From the NCBI RefSeq assembly GCF_003265995.1, contig NZ_MVJN01000009.1:62001-126000 (forward strand): a DNA stretch of 64,000 nt, written 5' to 3'. The notes under the pieces are model-generated. The model was given only the letters and a program-made list of their open reading frames with translations, was not told the origin of the DNA and searched no databases. Position 1 is the first letter of the stretch. Every line of letters starts with the position of its first letter. Origin of the DNA: Legionella quinlivanii. GTDB taxonomy: Bacteria > Pseudomonadota > Gammaproteobacteria > Legionellales > Legionellaceae. The position numbers were made by a program, and so were the translations under genes. Positions 46,319 to 55,683 of the stretch are shown here, one piece after another.

Positions 46319-48544
46319 ATGCAACCTTCCGTTAAAACCCCTGTTAATACTGATGGACAAGCTATTTCGGCTTTACCTGTGCATAATGAAAACCCTGAAG
46401 GGGATACGCAGGAATTTACTATCAGCCGCTTATTGAATCTTAGTAATAATCGTCCCATCAAAAATTTTGCTCGTCGCGGAATCTTTTTTCCTGTTGCGAA
46501 AACATTGTCCAGCAAATTTATTAACTTTTATAATCATGGCTGTCCAGTAGAAGCATGGAATATTGACCCCCAAAAAGTCGCGCGTAACCAGTTCAAAGTA
46601 TTTTCAACCGGTGACGCATTCTCTATTCTATCCCCGAATGTTGCCATTCGCGGTGAGAACATCAATATCCATGTCGGGGTGTCCTCGGGTACCTATTCGA
46701 AGTCAGTCTTACTTCATGAAGCATTGCAGCTTTGCCGCGCAATACATGAGCATGGCGCCGAGCGAATAACCCTTGCATTACCCGAGCAATTTCATCCAGT
46801 GCTATATCCTGATGATTTTAATCTGCTATTGATTAAATTATTCAAGGCAAGCGGTGCCAATAAGCTTTATTATTATGATAAGAATTATCAGGGTATTCTG
46901 GATGAAAATCATATTGACGCAAATATCACTTTTAAAGTATCCCAACAATCAAAGCCTGAAGAATATCAGGTCAGCAAAAGCGAACTATCCTCTTACCTGG
47001 AGTTACCCGCTAACCAGACTAGCGAGTCAACTATAGACGCTAAAGTACTTCATTTTACTCGACGAAGTTATTTAAATGCCGTTTGGTCAAAACTCAATTT
47101 ATCTCATAGTAAGCTCATGGAGAGGGTCTGTGAGGGTGCGCCGGTAAGTCTTGAGGTTCCTGAAAAAAAACAGGGACATGTATTAATTTGCTGTTCAGCC
47201 AATCGGCCTTTAGCTGAAGAAATCGCGGAACATCTTCGTCAGAATGGTGAGGAAATTAAACTCTACTACATCAATGGAGCTGGAATCGGGGCCACAATTC
47301 CTGAGGTGGCTGTTATCGCCGGCTCGGTAGTGACTATTGTGCAATCCACACGCCCCAATCCTGATGATTTTACGGTGTCGGCCGAATACGAGAAAAATGG
47401 CGCTTCCCCCTGCTTTTTTGAAGCTGCGATGATTGCAAGGCAGGCACATTTACGCGGCGCCCTGCATATCAACCTGATTAATCCCTACCAATTTAGCGCC
47501 AGATCGGATAAGGCAGAGGATAATCCAAAGGGAAAAACTGGCGCTTATGTTCAGCATAATGGAAAACTGTTTGAGGCGGCAGGGGTAAATAATGTGGTTA
47601 CCGCGGAGTGTCATGATAATCACACTTTATCTGGAACATACACAGGCAAAGAAATAAGAGGCTCGGCAGTACCCGCACTGACCATTCTTGCTACCCGGGT
47701 TGCTACAGAATGGCTCAATAATCCAGGACAAGGTCAGTTACGTCTGGTGACCCCGGATGCTGGGGCGGCCAAACGAACCAATGAACTGACTCAGCACTTG
47801 CAAAGCATTTTGGGTGATAAATTGTGCTCATCACGCGTGCTGGGTGAAAAGCAGCGGGATTCTCATCAGGACACAAGTGCTTTGATCAATAATATGAATG
47901 CGGGTGAGCTGGGTATTAATGCACAGGACAGGTATTTAATTACTGATGATGAAACCGCGACTGGCAATACCCTGTGCCAGGCCATTAGTAACTTAAAGAA
48001 GCAGGGCGCTAATAATATATCGGTTATCGTGGTTCATAACAATATGCCTTTGAACTGGTTGCAGCGACAGCTTTGTTTATCTCGATTCCTGTACATGGGT
48101 GTGAGTGATTTGCATTTCAGTAATACTCAGGAAATGGGTAGTCTGGCAACTGGTTATGATGATCTCATCCAGACCTATGCTAAAAAAGCAGGTTTAAGCG
48201 AAACTCAAGTGAAAGAGCAGGTTTCAGAATGGTTTAAAAAGAATATTGCTGAAAGCTTTCCTGATCATTCACCCCAGTATTTAAAGGAGGAATTTGACCG
48301 ATTTACCTCTCAGTTTGAGCAGCTGAAGAGCAAAGTCATCGTTCACTCCCTGGCGGATGAATTTGCAAAAAGGGTTCATATTCAGCCTTCTAAAGTGAGT
48401 GTATTTGAAAATACTCCGGGTGTTTCGATGGGGTATAGCTCTGATAAAAGAAATCCGCTATTTGCGTACATACCCCAGGCCCTGTCAACGGATGTTACTG
48501 TAAATACTCTGCCGCAGACTTTAGGCAGCGCCATTAGCAATTAA
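46319..48544 (+). CDS. Large PRPP-synthetase-like protein with duplicated N-terminal half
   Basis: 741 residues from ATG 46319, with GAGGAG upstream; a longer frame to 46289 is less likely. Residues about 70-180 resemble a degenerate first Prs half. From about 280 a second, more complete Prs/phosphoribosyltransferase module appears: IVQSTRPNPDDF, FSARSDK (the ARQDRK area), AECHDNH, LVTPDAGAAKRTNEL and the PRPP loop LITDDETATGNTLCQAISNLKKQGA. The last 130 residues are a helical extension. Standard ribose-phosphate diphosphokinase has about 315 residues, so this is not the housekeeping enzyme. It could be an effector or a specialised enzyme. It ends at a perfect 22-bp hairpin. Confidence 0.7.
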   Translation: MQPSVKTPVNTDGQAISALPVHNENPEGDTQEFTISRLLNLSNNRPIKNFARRGIFFPVAKTLSSKFINFYNHGCPVEAWNIDPQKVARNQFKVFSTGDAFSILSPNVAIRGENINIHVGVSSGTYSKSVLLHEALQLCRAIHEHGAERITLALPEQFHPVLYPDDFNLLLIKLFKASGANKLYYYDKNYQGILDENHIDANITFKVSQQSKPEEYQVSKSELSSYLELPANQTSESTIDAKVLHFTRRSYLNAVWSKLNLSHSKLMERVCEGAPVSLEVPEKKQGHVLICCSANRPLAEEIAEHLRQNGEEIKLYYINGAGIGATIPEVAVIAGSVVTIVQSTRPNPDDFTVSAEYEKNGASPCFFEAAMIARQAHLRGALHINLINPYQFSARSDKAEDNPKGKTGAYVQHNGKLFEAAGVNNVVTAECHDNHTLSGTYTGKEIRGSAVPALTILATRVATEWLNNPGQGQLRLVTPDAGAAKRTNELTQHLQSILGDKLCSSRVLGEKQRDSHQDTSALINNMNAGELGINAQDRYLITDDETATGNTLCQAISNLKKQGANNISVIVVHNNMPLNWLQRQLCLSRFLYMGVSDLHFSNTQEMGSLATGYDDLIQTYAKKAGLSETQVKEQVSEWFKKNIAESFPDHSPQYLKEEFDRFTSQFEQLKSKVIVHSLADEFAKRVHIQPSKVSVFENTPGVSMGYSSDKRNPLFAYIPQALSTDVTVNTLPQTLGSAISN

Positions 48545-48590
48545 TTGTAGCAACTGTCTTGAATTAAAAATTCAAGACAGTTGCTACAAT
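48544..48590. terminator. Bidirectional terminator, 22-bp perfect stem
   Basis: ATTGTAGCAACTGTCTTG continuing to AATT (48544-48565), loop AAA, and the exact complement (48569-48590). It lies between the convergent PRPP-like and peroxidase genes and overlaps the stop of the former. Confidence 0.8.
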
Positions 48591-48600
48591 AGCAGGGTAG

Positions 48601-49974
48601 CTAGAGGGCTTTCATAAAGCTGACCAGATCTTTCTTTTCCTGATCATTGAGTTGCAGTTTCAATATCAGATTAAAAAACTCCACGCTGTCATCCAGGGTC
48701 AGCAAGCGGCCATCATGCAGATAGGGTGGAGAGTCCTTAATACCTCTCAAAGGAAAGGTTTTAATCGGTCCGTCACCCACTGCCATCATGTTATTAATCA
48801 TAACCGGTTTAAAGAAGCGCTCTGTTTGCAGATTGTGCATAGTGTTATCAGTGTAATAGGGTGGCGTATGGCAAGTTGAACATTGTGCCTTACCAAAAAA
48901 GAGCTCCTGGCCGCGCAACTCTTCTGCAGTTGCTTTGGAAGGATCCAGTTTCCCATCTACTGCCAGCTTTGGAGCGGGTGGAAAATCCAGGATTTCCTGA
49001 AACTCTGACATAAAGTGAACCTGGCTACCGCGCTCGAGAATATTCACCCCTTTCTTGGTAGCAATCACCGGATCCCCGTCAAAATAGGCTGCTCGCTGTT
49101 CAAATTCGGTAAAATCCTCCACCGTTTTTAACGCTCTTTGCGAGCCAAATAAACGCTGGATGTTGACGCCGCGCAGACTGGGCGTGTTAATCCGATGTCT
49201 GAATTCCTGAGGTCTGATATCACCCACCAGGTGGGTCGCTTTATTGGTATGGCCGTTTGAATGACAGTCAAAACAGGCAACGCCTCGGCTAGGAGCCACT
49301 GTTCGTCTGTCTTCTGTCTGATTAAATTGCTGCTGCGGGAAAGGGGTTACCAGCAATCGCAATCCTTCCAGTTGTTTTGGATTTAAAAGACCATTAAACA
49401 ATTCATAATAGTTATTGATATTGACCAATTTTCCTTTGGAAACATCGCCAAGATCGGGACGGGTTGTCAGAAAAATCGGTGCAGGAAAAATGGGTAGAAA
49501 ATGATCGGGAATATCGAAATCCAAATCAAAGCGGGTTAAATCACGTTGTTCCTGTTTATTGAATTCATCAATAACAAATTTTGGAAATAGCATCCCGCCT
49601 TCCGGGTGATTGGGGTGGGGCAGTGGCAGAAAACCCAGAGGGTATACGCCTTTTTCCTTAATCTCTTCCGGGGTCATTTTTGCCAGAGCTTCCCAGGTCA
49701 GACCAGCGGGTAATTTAACCCGGACTCCTTCCTGGATCGGCTTGCCGCCAGTCATGGTGGTGCCGGTTGCCGGTTTATTACTCAGGTCATAACGCTGTTC
49801 GAGCAAATCAGCATGTTTTTTTTCAACCGCTTCTTTCTGATCAACCATTCGCTTCATAATCGACTGAAAGTCTTCTTTAATATCGACTGGCATGTAACTC
49901 GAGGGATGGTCAGAATACGCGGCTGTTCCAAATCCGACAAGCAAAGGGAAAAGCCATTTGGCAGAGGTGCGCAT
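48601..49974 (-). CDS. Di-haem cytochrome c peroxidase family protein
   Basis: 457 residues. An N-terminal signal peptide (MRTSAKWLFPLLVGFGTAAYS) leads to the periplasm. Two haem c motifs are present: CFDCH near residue 235 and CSTCH near 371. NTPSLRGVNIQRLFG and the end FPLRGIKDSPPYLHDGRLLTLDDSVEFFNLIL are typical of the CcpA/MauG superfamily. The N-terminal 150 residues (KEKGVYPLGFLPLPHPNHPEGG) are a divergent extension. It probably reduces peroxide or oxidises a substrate with electrons from cytochrome c. Monocistronic. Confidence 0.85.
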   Translation of the reverse strand: MRTSAKWLFPLLVGFGTAAYSDHPSSYMPVDIKEDFQSIMKRMVDQKEAVEKKHADLLEQRYDLSNKPATGTTMTGGKPIQEGVRVKLPAGLTWEALAKMTPEEIKEKGVYPLGFLPLPHPNHPEGGMLFPKFVIDEFNKQEQRDLTRFDLDFDIPDHFLPIFPAPIFLTTRPDLGDVSKGKLVNINNYYELFNGLLNPKQLEGLRLLVTPFPQQQFNQTEDRRTVAPSRGVACFDCHSNGHTNKATHLVGDIRPQEFRHRINTPSLRGVNIQRLFGSQRALKTVEDFTEFEQRAAYFDGDPVIATKKGVNILERGSQVHFMSEFQEILDFPPAPKLAVDGKLDPSKATAEELRGQELFFGKAQCSTCHTPPYYTDNTMHNLQTERFFKPVMINNMMAVGDGPIKTFPLRGIKDSPPYLHDGRLLTLDDSVEFFNLILKLQLNDQEKKDLVSFMKAL

Positions 49975-50077
49975 CAGATAAAATCCTTTTCCAAAAAATC
50001 AAAAGCTTAAAAGATAAATCAAAGACTTGCAATAGGCGCAGGATAAGCGCATCTAAAGGCATATTCCTTCAAAATGC

Positions 50078-50152
50078 CTACGTTCCGCGCTTTATGCGCG
50101 GAATCCAGCTTAAAACTGTATGGATGCCGTGCATAAAGCACGGCACGTAAGC
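50078..50152. repeat. Inverted pair of the CTACGT...ATCCAG palindrome family
   Basis: 50078-50108 (TTCCGCGC, loop, GCGCGGAA flanked by CTACG and TCCAG) and 50122-50152 (GCCGTGC, loop, GCACGGC flanked by GGAT and ACGTAAGC). Same framework as the elements at 25804 and 45218. They fill the gap between the peroxidase and nuclease genes. Confidence 0.75.
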
Positions 50153-50178
50153 GAAAAGGGGGGGGTAATATTCAGGCT

Positions 50179-52683
50179 TTAACGGTGGTTAATCCGGCAA
50201 AGCGAGGCATAGTTACACTGCTGACAGACCGAACGATTAACAGGCTTTGGAGGGCAGAAACCTTCTGCAAACTCTTTGGCCAGTTGTTCGAGAGACTCTT
50301 GCCAGCACGCTCTCGCTTCTGCCCAGGAGCGTTCTTCGGAAAGACTCTGGATATTTTTCAGTTCATAATCGTTCTCGCTTAAGCCTTTACAGACATGCTG
50401 TCCTTCTTTGAGTGCCGAGAAAATCAGGGTATTGATGGCCTGATCCAGCAGAGCGTACACCAAAAGCTGTGGTTCGCGCGGCCGTTCTTCATTCCAGGGA
50501 AGGCTGGAGGGTATACTGGTTTTGTAGTCAATAACCCATTTGCTTCCATCAGCCAATTGGTCTATTCGGTCTACACGCAAATTAAACTCAATACCTTGCA
50601 GGGTTAAGCTAAAGCCCTTTTCAAGAGCCTCCACTTTAAACTCAGGACGCTCTTTTTCCCATTCGAGGCACTGAGACAGCAAACGGTGCAGCCGTTTAAT
50701 CTCTACTTGCTGTATCAGCGGTGAAAAAGAATACACTCTCTGTCGCCGATAAGGTTCAATGGCAGAGTCAATGGAATTGGTAATTAATGTGTCGAGTTCC
50801 TCTTCGCTTAAAGCAAGTAAACGTTCCTGATCGATAACCTGTTGCCAAAAATACTCAAGAGCCTTATGAGTTAACTGCCCGCGCTCCAGTGGATTTAAGC
50901 CATCAAAGGCAGCCTGGCCTTGCTGAGCATGAAGACGATGAGCTGCGAAAGCCTGGAAAGGGCATTTGGATTGTTTAGCCAATAAAGCAGTACTTCCTTT
51001 GATTTGTGGCTTGCTATGAGGAATCTGATAGGTCTCCTCCATCTTTTCAAGTTTAATCCGAGACCTGGTATTATTAACGCCCTGACCGGTTCTTTGTACC
51101 GTGTCTTTTATCAAAGGAGAAAGAAGCTGGGGTTTGTCTTCATCAATAGAGGCATAGCTGAAGACAACCAGCGGCGCATTTCGCAGAAATGAGTCAAACT
51201 GCTTTTCCGCCAGATTCAGGGCATAATCTGAGCTTGTGTAAATTCTTTGATATTCCAAGGGGATAAAGGCAGAAGGTTTAATTTTCTTCGGCAGGCATTC
51301 ATCGGTCATACCAGTCACCCATAGCGCATCAAAATGGGTCCCAGAGGATTCCAGTACACCCATTATATGCAGGCTGCTTTTTTCCGCTTTGGGTTGAAAA
51401 ATAGTATTGGAGGCTATGGAATGCAATGCCTCAAGTGCTTGCGTCCCGCTTAAACTGGAGCTAAAAAGCTGCAATTGTTTCAATTCAGAGAAGAGATGAA
51501 GCAGTTTTTGCAGGCACTGATAGGTTTCCGAATCCAGTGCCTGATCACCCGGAAATCCCATATCATTCAGCCTGTTCTGAAAATGCTGCAGCCACTGAGA
51601 AGGGGAGGCTGACTGAGGATACGTCTTGATTGTAGAAAGGATTTTATATAATCCTGGCGTCTTGTACTGAAGTTCGTTTAAAAAGAAATGCCAGTCTATC
51701 CTCTCTTCCTGAAGTGAAACGCTGTTCTGTATGAACTGAGCCCGCTTAAGAAATTCTTTACTGGATTGATGTAAATAAGGTGAATATAACAGCAATCGAG
51801 CCTGATGGTTGCTAAGCGTCTGGCAATCCAGTTTCAGCCATTGCATGGCGTGCCCAACAAGTGGATATTCACTTAAGGGCTTGCCCAGCGAAATGCTAAA
51901 AGGTACATCGGGCAGTCTGTTCTGAAGCAGCCGCTGCAGTTTTCTGCCTTCAGTCTCCAAAGAGGGTACAACAATCCCAATTCGCCTTGCTTCAGAAAGC
52001 CGGGTTTTTGCCCAGGCAATCATTTCCTCATATTCATCGCTTGTATTTTTGGCCTGATAGAGACTGGTGGCGCTTGTGGCGGGGTTTAATATGGTATGAA
52101 GCACATTACAGCCCAGCCTCTCCAATTTAATCTGTAAATTCTTTTGTTGGAGAGTGTATTCCTCAAAGCAAACCCAGATGCTGGCTGTATACTGGACGTT
52201 TTTAAGAGCCAAGGCCAGATAATCCGCCAATTGCTCATCAACGATAGCCGGGATTTTATCCAGAGCTTGCTGAAACAGGAGAGACCATTTTGCAAAAGCT
52301 TGAGTCTGCGCAGTCTGAGAAAATGTGCTGAGATTGATATCAAGTTTCCAGCGCTGACATTTGGCCCATGCGTCTTTAACCGCATCAATCAGGCCTGTGT
52401 GCAGGGGAATTTCAGTCTGCTGTTTCAGAATATCTAACCAAAGATAATCGTATTGGGTCTTATTCAATAATAAAGGATGAGCTTTTTCAGAATTATCAAA
52501 ACACATTCTGTTATATTGCATGCGCAGAAAATCCTGATAAGGCATACAAAGTGGTTTTTTTAATGTGTTGCTGGTATGAAACTGAAAGTACTGCTCTAAA
52601 AGTTCAATCGAAAGACGCTTGGTCGGCGTTATAACCACAGCGCCGTCTGCCATCAGGGCAAACAGTTTGTCTTTAGCAATCAT
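50179..52683 (-). CDS. AddB/RecB-like DNA repair nuclease (TIGR03623 type)
   Basis: 834 residues. The N-terminus (VVITPTKRLSIELLEQYF) and the middle (LHIMGVLESSGTHFDALWVTGMTDECLPKKIKPSAFIPLEYQ) match the inactivated-helicase part of the 'probable DNA repair protein' family. The C-terminal PD-(D/E)XK nuclease has LRVDRIDQLADGSKWVIDYKTS (Asp, and Asp-Tyr-Lys). Cysteines in SKCPFQAF (about 585) and the end CQQCNYASLCRI would hold an iron-sulfur cluster, as in AddB. It is the third gene of a unit with two membrane proteins (5-base gap). Confidence 0.85.
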   Translation of the reverse strand: MIAKDKLFALMADGAVVITPTKRLSIELLEQYFQFHTSNTLKKPLCMPYQDFLRMQYNRMCFDNSEKAHPLLLNKTQYDYLWLDILKQQTEIPLHTGLIDAVKDAWAKCQRWKLDINLSTFSQTAQTQAFAKWSLLFQQALDKIPAIVDEQLADYLALALKNVQYTASIWVCFEEYTLQQKNLQIKLERLGCNVLHTILNPATSATSLYQAKNTSDEYEEMIAWAKTRLSEARRIGIVVPSLETEGRKLQRLLQNRLPDVPFSISLGKPLSEYPLVGHAMQWLKLDCQTLSNHQARLLLYSPYLHQSSKEFLKRAQFIQNSVSLQEERIDWHFFLNELQYKTPGLYKILSTIKTYPQSASPSQWLQHFQNRLNDMGFPGDQALDSETYQCLQKLLHLFSELKQLQLFSSSLSGTQALEALHSIASNTIFQPKAEKSSLHIMGVLESSGTHFDALWVTGMTDECLPKKIKPSAFIPLEYQRIYTSSDYALNLAEKQFDSFLRNAPLVVFSYASIDEDKPQLLSPLIKDTVQRTGQGVNNTRSRIKLEKMEETYQIPHSKPQIKGSTALLAKQSKCPFQAFAAHRLHAQQGQAAFDGLNPLERGQLTHKALEYFWQQVIDQERLLALSEEELDTLITNSIDSAIEPYRRQRVYSFSPLIQQVEIKRLHRLLSQCLEWEKERPEFKVEALEKGFSLTLQGIEFNLRVDRIDQLADGSKWVIDYKTSIPSSLPWNEERPREPQLLVYALLDQAINTLIFSALKEGQHVCKGLSENDYELKNIQSLSEERSWAEARACWQESLEQLAKEFAEGFCPPKPVNRSVCQQCNYASLCRINHR

Positions 52684-52688
52684 CCGCT

Positions 52689-53183
52689 TCAGAGTTCCTT
52701 GTGTCGGCGCTTGTCCACTGCGCGTAAACCGGGAAAGAAGTGTTTATTAAAATACACTGCTGCCAATGCGGTAACCGGAATTAACCAAAGTCCGATAATC
52801 AGGGTGGCTGACAAATAAATTGCGCCAAAAACAACCATATAGTCTTTGACTGAGAGCCTGGCGAAATTAGGATCATTCCAATAGGAATTGACCAGAACGG
52901 CAATGCTGATAATGAGTAGATAAACGATGGCTAACAGAATTCCAAACAAAAAAGGCCTCCACCAGCGAGAAGGTTTGGCCAGTTGATTTCCAAACAAAGC
53001 GCCCAGCAGAATACCGATAAAAGGGACAACGATTAAGGCATATCCTAAGGGAAAGCCCTGGCTGGCTTTTAAGGGAAGCAAAGTATATCGAGTAAATATC
53101 AGAAATAGAAAGGCAAAAATGCCAAAGAAAACAGCGGCTGCAAAACGAGCGCTGATTGGTTTTTGTTCATTTGTTGAGTTCAT
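52689..53183 (-). CDS. Predicted four-helix membrane protein, 164 aa
   Basis: About four hydrophobic segments (FAAAVFFGIFAFLFLIF, LIVVPFIGILLGALFG, FLFGILLAIVYLLIISIAVLV, AIYLSATLIIGLWLIPVTALAAVYF) with a positive C-terminus. Its ATG overlaps the stop of the next upstream membrane gene (ATGA), so the two are translationally coupled and may form a complex. Related in style to that neighbour, perhaps by duplication. Function is unknown. Confidence 0.65.
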   Translation of the reverse strand: MNSTNEQKPISARFAAAVFFGIFAFLFLIFTRYTLLPLKASQGFPLGYALIVVPFIGILLGALFGNQLAKPSRWWRPFLFGILLAIVYLLIISIAVLVNSYWNDPNFARLSVKDYMVVFGAIYLSATLIIGLWLIPVTALAAVYFNKHFFPGLRAVDKRRHKEL

Positions 53184-53725
53184 AATCTTTTTTGTCTGCT
53201 TATCGTTTTTCTTTTCAGCCGGAAATCACGCTGTTCCATTTCGCTATGCAGGATAATGTATACCAGATGACCACGCAAATACACCGCTGCAAATCCGGAT
53301 AAAATCGCCAGCCACCATCCTACTATGATAATGCTGTTCCTCAAAACAAAAAAATAGATACTCATCCAGTCGGGAGAATGGGGAACAATACTGAAATAGG
53401 TATCATATTCTTTAAGAAAGTAGAGGAAAAGAAAATCATAAAAGGGCATTGCTGCGAATACCATAAGAAAGCCATACAGAAATACTTTCAAAGGATAGGG
53501 CCTTGGGCAATGCACTATTCGTTTGCCAAATAGAAATCCAAAGACGCAGGCGATAAAACCTGCCAGAGCTACGGCCAGAAAAACAGGCAGGATTTGCTCA
53601 AATCCTATTAAAAACAGAAACGCATCAATCAGGATGGTACCGATAACAGCAAGGAATGCGTAATAGGAAGCGCATAGCAATCTGGGATTATGTAATGATA
53701 GCGCATCGTCTTTGCGTTTTTTCAT
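53180..53725 (-). CDS. Predicted membrane protein, 181 aa
   Basis: Start at ATG 53725, with AGGAG 8 bases upstream; two earlier in-frame starts lack this. Four to five hydrophobic segments (YYAFLAVIGTILIDAFLFLIGF, VFLAVALAGFIACVFGFLFG, VFLYGFLMVFAAMPFYDFLFLYF, SIIIVGWWLAILSGFAAVYL) and a basic C-terminal tail (RLKRKTISRQKRL). It is the first gene of the membrane-membrane-nuclease unit and is divergent from pilU. Function is unknown. Confidence 0.65.
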   Translation of the reverse strand: MKKRKDDALSLHNPRLLCASYYAFLAVIGTILIDAFLFLIGFEQILPVFLAVALAGFIACVFGFLFGKRIVHCPRPYPLKVFLYGFLMVFAAMPFYDFLFLYFLKEYDTYFSIVPHSPDWMSIYFFVLRNSIIIVGWWLAILSGFAAVYLRGHLVYIILHSEMEQRDFRLKRKTISRQKRL

Positions 53726-53894
53726 TAGCATGTCTCCTGTATTAAACCTGATGACAGCCAAGGTTTGAAAAACCGAGACAAGTTAATTAGTTAAGACTGA
53801 AATTAACGACAGCCTACTATTTAATTTTAGACTAGATTGGTTAAATTCATTTCATTTATCTACAATTAAAATAATAAAAAAAGAAAAAAATCGG

Positions 53895-55019
53895 ATGAAT
53901 ATGGATATCACACCTTTTTTCAAACTGATGGTTGAACGCGGCGCTTCAGATTTATTTTTTAGTGTGGGCGCTCCCCCTCATATCAAGATTGAAGGCATCA
54001 CATCCCCGATTGGTCAATCGCCTTTGAAATCTCAGCAAATGTCTGAAATCGCCTCCTCGATCATGAACGATGAGCAACGAAAGGAATTTGATGCCACTAT
54101 GGAACTGAATATGGCAATATCTCTTACCGGAGTTGGCCGTTTCAGAATTAATCTGTTTCGTCAGCGCGGTGAAGTCGCTATGGTGGTGCGCTATATCAAA
54201 GGAATTATACCCAGCATCGAAGAGTTACAATTGCCTGCCATTCTTCAATCGATCATTCTTGAAATGCGCGGCTTGATATTAGTTGTGGGTTCCACCGGGT
54301 CTGGGAAATCGACAACACTGGCGTCAATGATTGACTATCGAAATGACAATCATAGAGGTCATATTCTGACCATTGAAGATCCCATTGAATACCTGTACCG
54401 CCATAAAAAATCGATCGTTGATCAGCGTGAGGTGGGGCTTGATACCCTTAGTTATGAATCAGCTCTTAAGAATGCCATGCGCGAAGCGCCTGATGTAATT
54501 TTGATTGGGGAGATTCGCGATCGTAACACAATGCGGCATGCGATTGCCTATGCGGAAACCGGACATCTGTGTTTATCGACCCTGCATGCGAATAATGCCA
54601 ATCAGGCTCTGGATCGCGTCCTTAATTTTTTCCCTGATGACGCGAGGCAGCAGTTACTCCTTGATCTCTCGCTTAATTTAAGAGCGGTAATTTCTCTTCG
54701 CCTCGTTCCCGGTATTGAGAAACAACGCGTTCCTGCTGTCGAAATCCTGCTCAATTCTCCTTATATTGCTGATTTAATTGAGAAAGGGAAAGTGGATGAA
54801 ATCAAAGAGGTGATGGGCCGAAGCAGGGAACAGGGAATGCAGACCTTTGACCAGGCCTTATTTGATCTTTACAAAGCAGGAAAAATCAGCAGAGACAATG
54901 CCATACGCTTTGCTGATTCCAAGAATAATGTGGGATTACAAATTCGCCTGACCGAGGAGAAAAGCCTCGATGACATTCAGGATTTAACCATCCAGGAAGA
55001 TTTTCCCGAGGGTTCCTGA
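53895..55019 (+). CDS. pilU: PilT/PilU family type IV pilus retraction ATPase
   Basis: 374 residues. Secretion-ATPase motifs: Walker A GSTGSGKST (about 134-142), Asp box GHILTIEDPIEYLY, Walker B VILIGEIRDRNTM and His box ETGHLCLSTLHANN. The start GASDLFFSVGAPP and the end (GMQTFDQALFDLYKAGKISRDNAIRFADSKNN) fit PilU more than PilT, and its length is nearer to PilU. It assists PilT in pilus depolymerisation for twitching or DNA uptake. pilT itself is not next to it here. A 185-bp palindrome follows the stop. Confidence 0.88.
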   Translation: MNMDITPFFKLMVERGASDLFFSVGAPPHIKIEGITSPIGQSPLKSQQMSEIASSIMNDEQRKEFDATMELNMAISLTGVGRFRINLFRQRGEVAMVVRYIKGIIPSIEELQLPAILQSIILEMRGLILVVGSTGSGKSTTLASMIDYRNDNHRGHILTIEDPIEYLYRHKKSIVDQREVGLDTLSYESALKNAMREAPDVILIGEIRDRNTMRHAIAYAETGHLCLSTLHANNANQALDRVLNFFPDDARQQLLLDLSLNLRAVISLRLVPGIEKQRVPAVEILLNSPYIADLIEKGKVDEIKEVMGRSREQGMQTFDQALFDLYKAGKISRDNAIRFADSKNNVGLQIRLTEEKSLDDIQDLTIQEDFPEGS

Positions 55020-55205
55020 CTAAGCGGAGTTCAATAAATATCTATAACTTTCTTCATCTTGTCTGCCGCTCATCTTTCAATTTTGCTCAATCCGAAAAAT
55101 GCTTACGTAGAATAGCTACGCGCACATTTTTCTTCAATCACAAAATTGAAATCTGAACGCCATACAAGCGAATAAAGTTATAGATATTTATTGAACTCCG
55201 CTTAT
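55020..55205. repeat. Near-perfect 185-bp palindrome (MITE-like element)
   Basis: The outer arms are perfect over about 30 bases (TAAGCGGAGTTCAATAAATA and on to CTATAACTTT at 55021-55051; complement at 55173-55204), then imperfect to about 60 bases. The centre forms a second hairpin with GAAAAATGC, ACGTAG, and their complements. The element exactly fills the gap between the convergent pilU and the 99-aa gene. No ORF is inside. Confidence 0.8.
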
Positions 55206-55505
55206 CTAATGAGTCTGCATCTCGCCCAGGCGAAATGGATAATCAACCCGGCATTGTTCATAGGCTCTATACATGCGCGCAGGATTCGGATAATAGCCAT
55301 AGTGTTCGGCTTCATAGGCGCAGCAAGGCAGCCGGCTTAAAAAGCATCCTCGCTTGGCATTCCAGACAAAGCCTTTGCCGGTGCAGCTAAGAGAGCGCCC
55401 GTCAATGCAGACATAACGCGCCTTAGAAGGGGGATTGCCAATGATACAGCCTTGCGCCAGGCTCATAGAGGGGATTAAAACAAGTAAAAGAGCTGTTGTT
55501 TTCAT
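55206..55505 (-). CDS. Small Cys-rich secreted protein, 99 aa
   Basis: From ATG 55505: MKTTALLLVLIPSMSLAQG is a signal peptide with cleavage probably after LAQ. The mature part of about 80 residues has seven cysteines, including a CC pair (LSRLPCCAYEAEHYGYYPNP), and no recognised domain. An earlier in-frame ATG five codons upstream is possible. It is convergent with pilU across the palindrome. Probably periplasmic or exported with disulfide bonds. Function is unknown. Confidence 0.65.
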   Translation of the reverse strand: MKTTALLLVLIPSMSLAQGCIIGNPPSKARYVCIDGRSLSCTGKGFVWNAKRGCFLSRLPCCAYEAEHYGYYPNPARMYRAYEQCRVDYPFRLGEMQTH

Positions 55506-55621
55506 TCTTATTTGATCCATTCACTTGCTATACTGATAAGAATAGTTGATTTTAGTAAAAATGTAAGACGGCCCGGTGACTTATCTGCAGGCCTTGGCTT
55601 ACAGCAATTAAAAAATACGAT

Positions 55622-55638
55622 ATTAAGGACTTCTTAAG
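55622..55638 (+). promoter_or_regulatory. PmrA-box-like tandem repeat before the 1363-aa gene
   Basis: ATTAAGGACTTCTTAAG contains TTAAG twice at 11-base spacing (55623 and 55634), close to the PmrA pattern YTTAAK-N5-YTTAAK except for the first base. A possible -10 (TATAGT, 55643) follows. PmrA controls many Dot/Icm effector genes in Legionella. Confidence 0.35.
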
Positions 55639-55683
55639 CTTTTATAGTTAAAATGACGGAAGAATTGCGATTGGAGTATTCAC

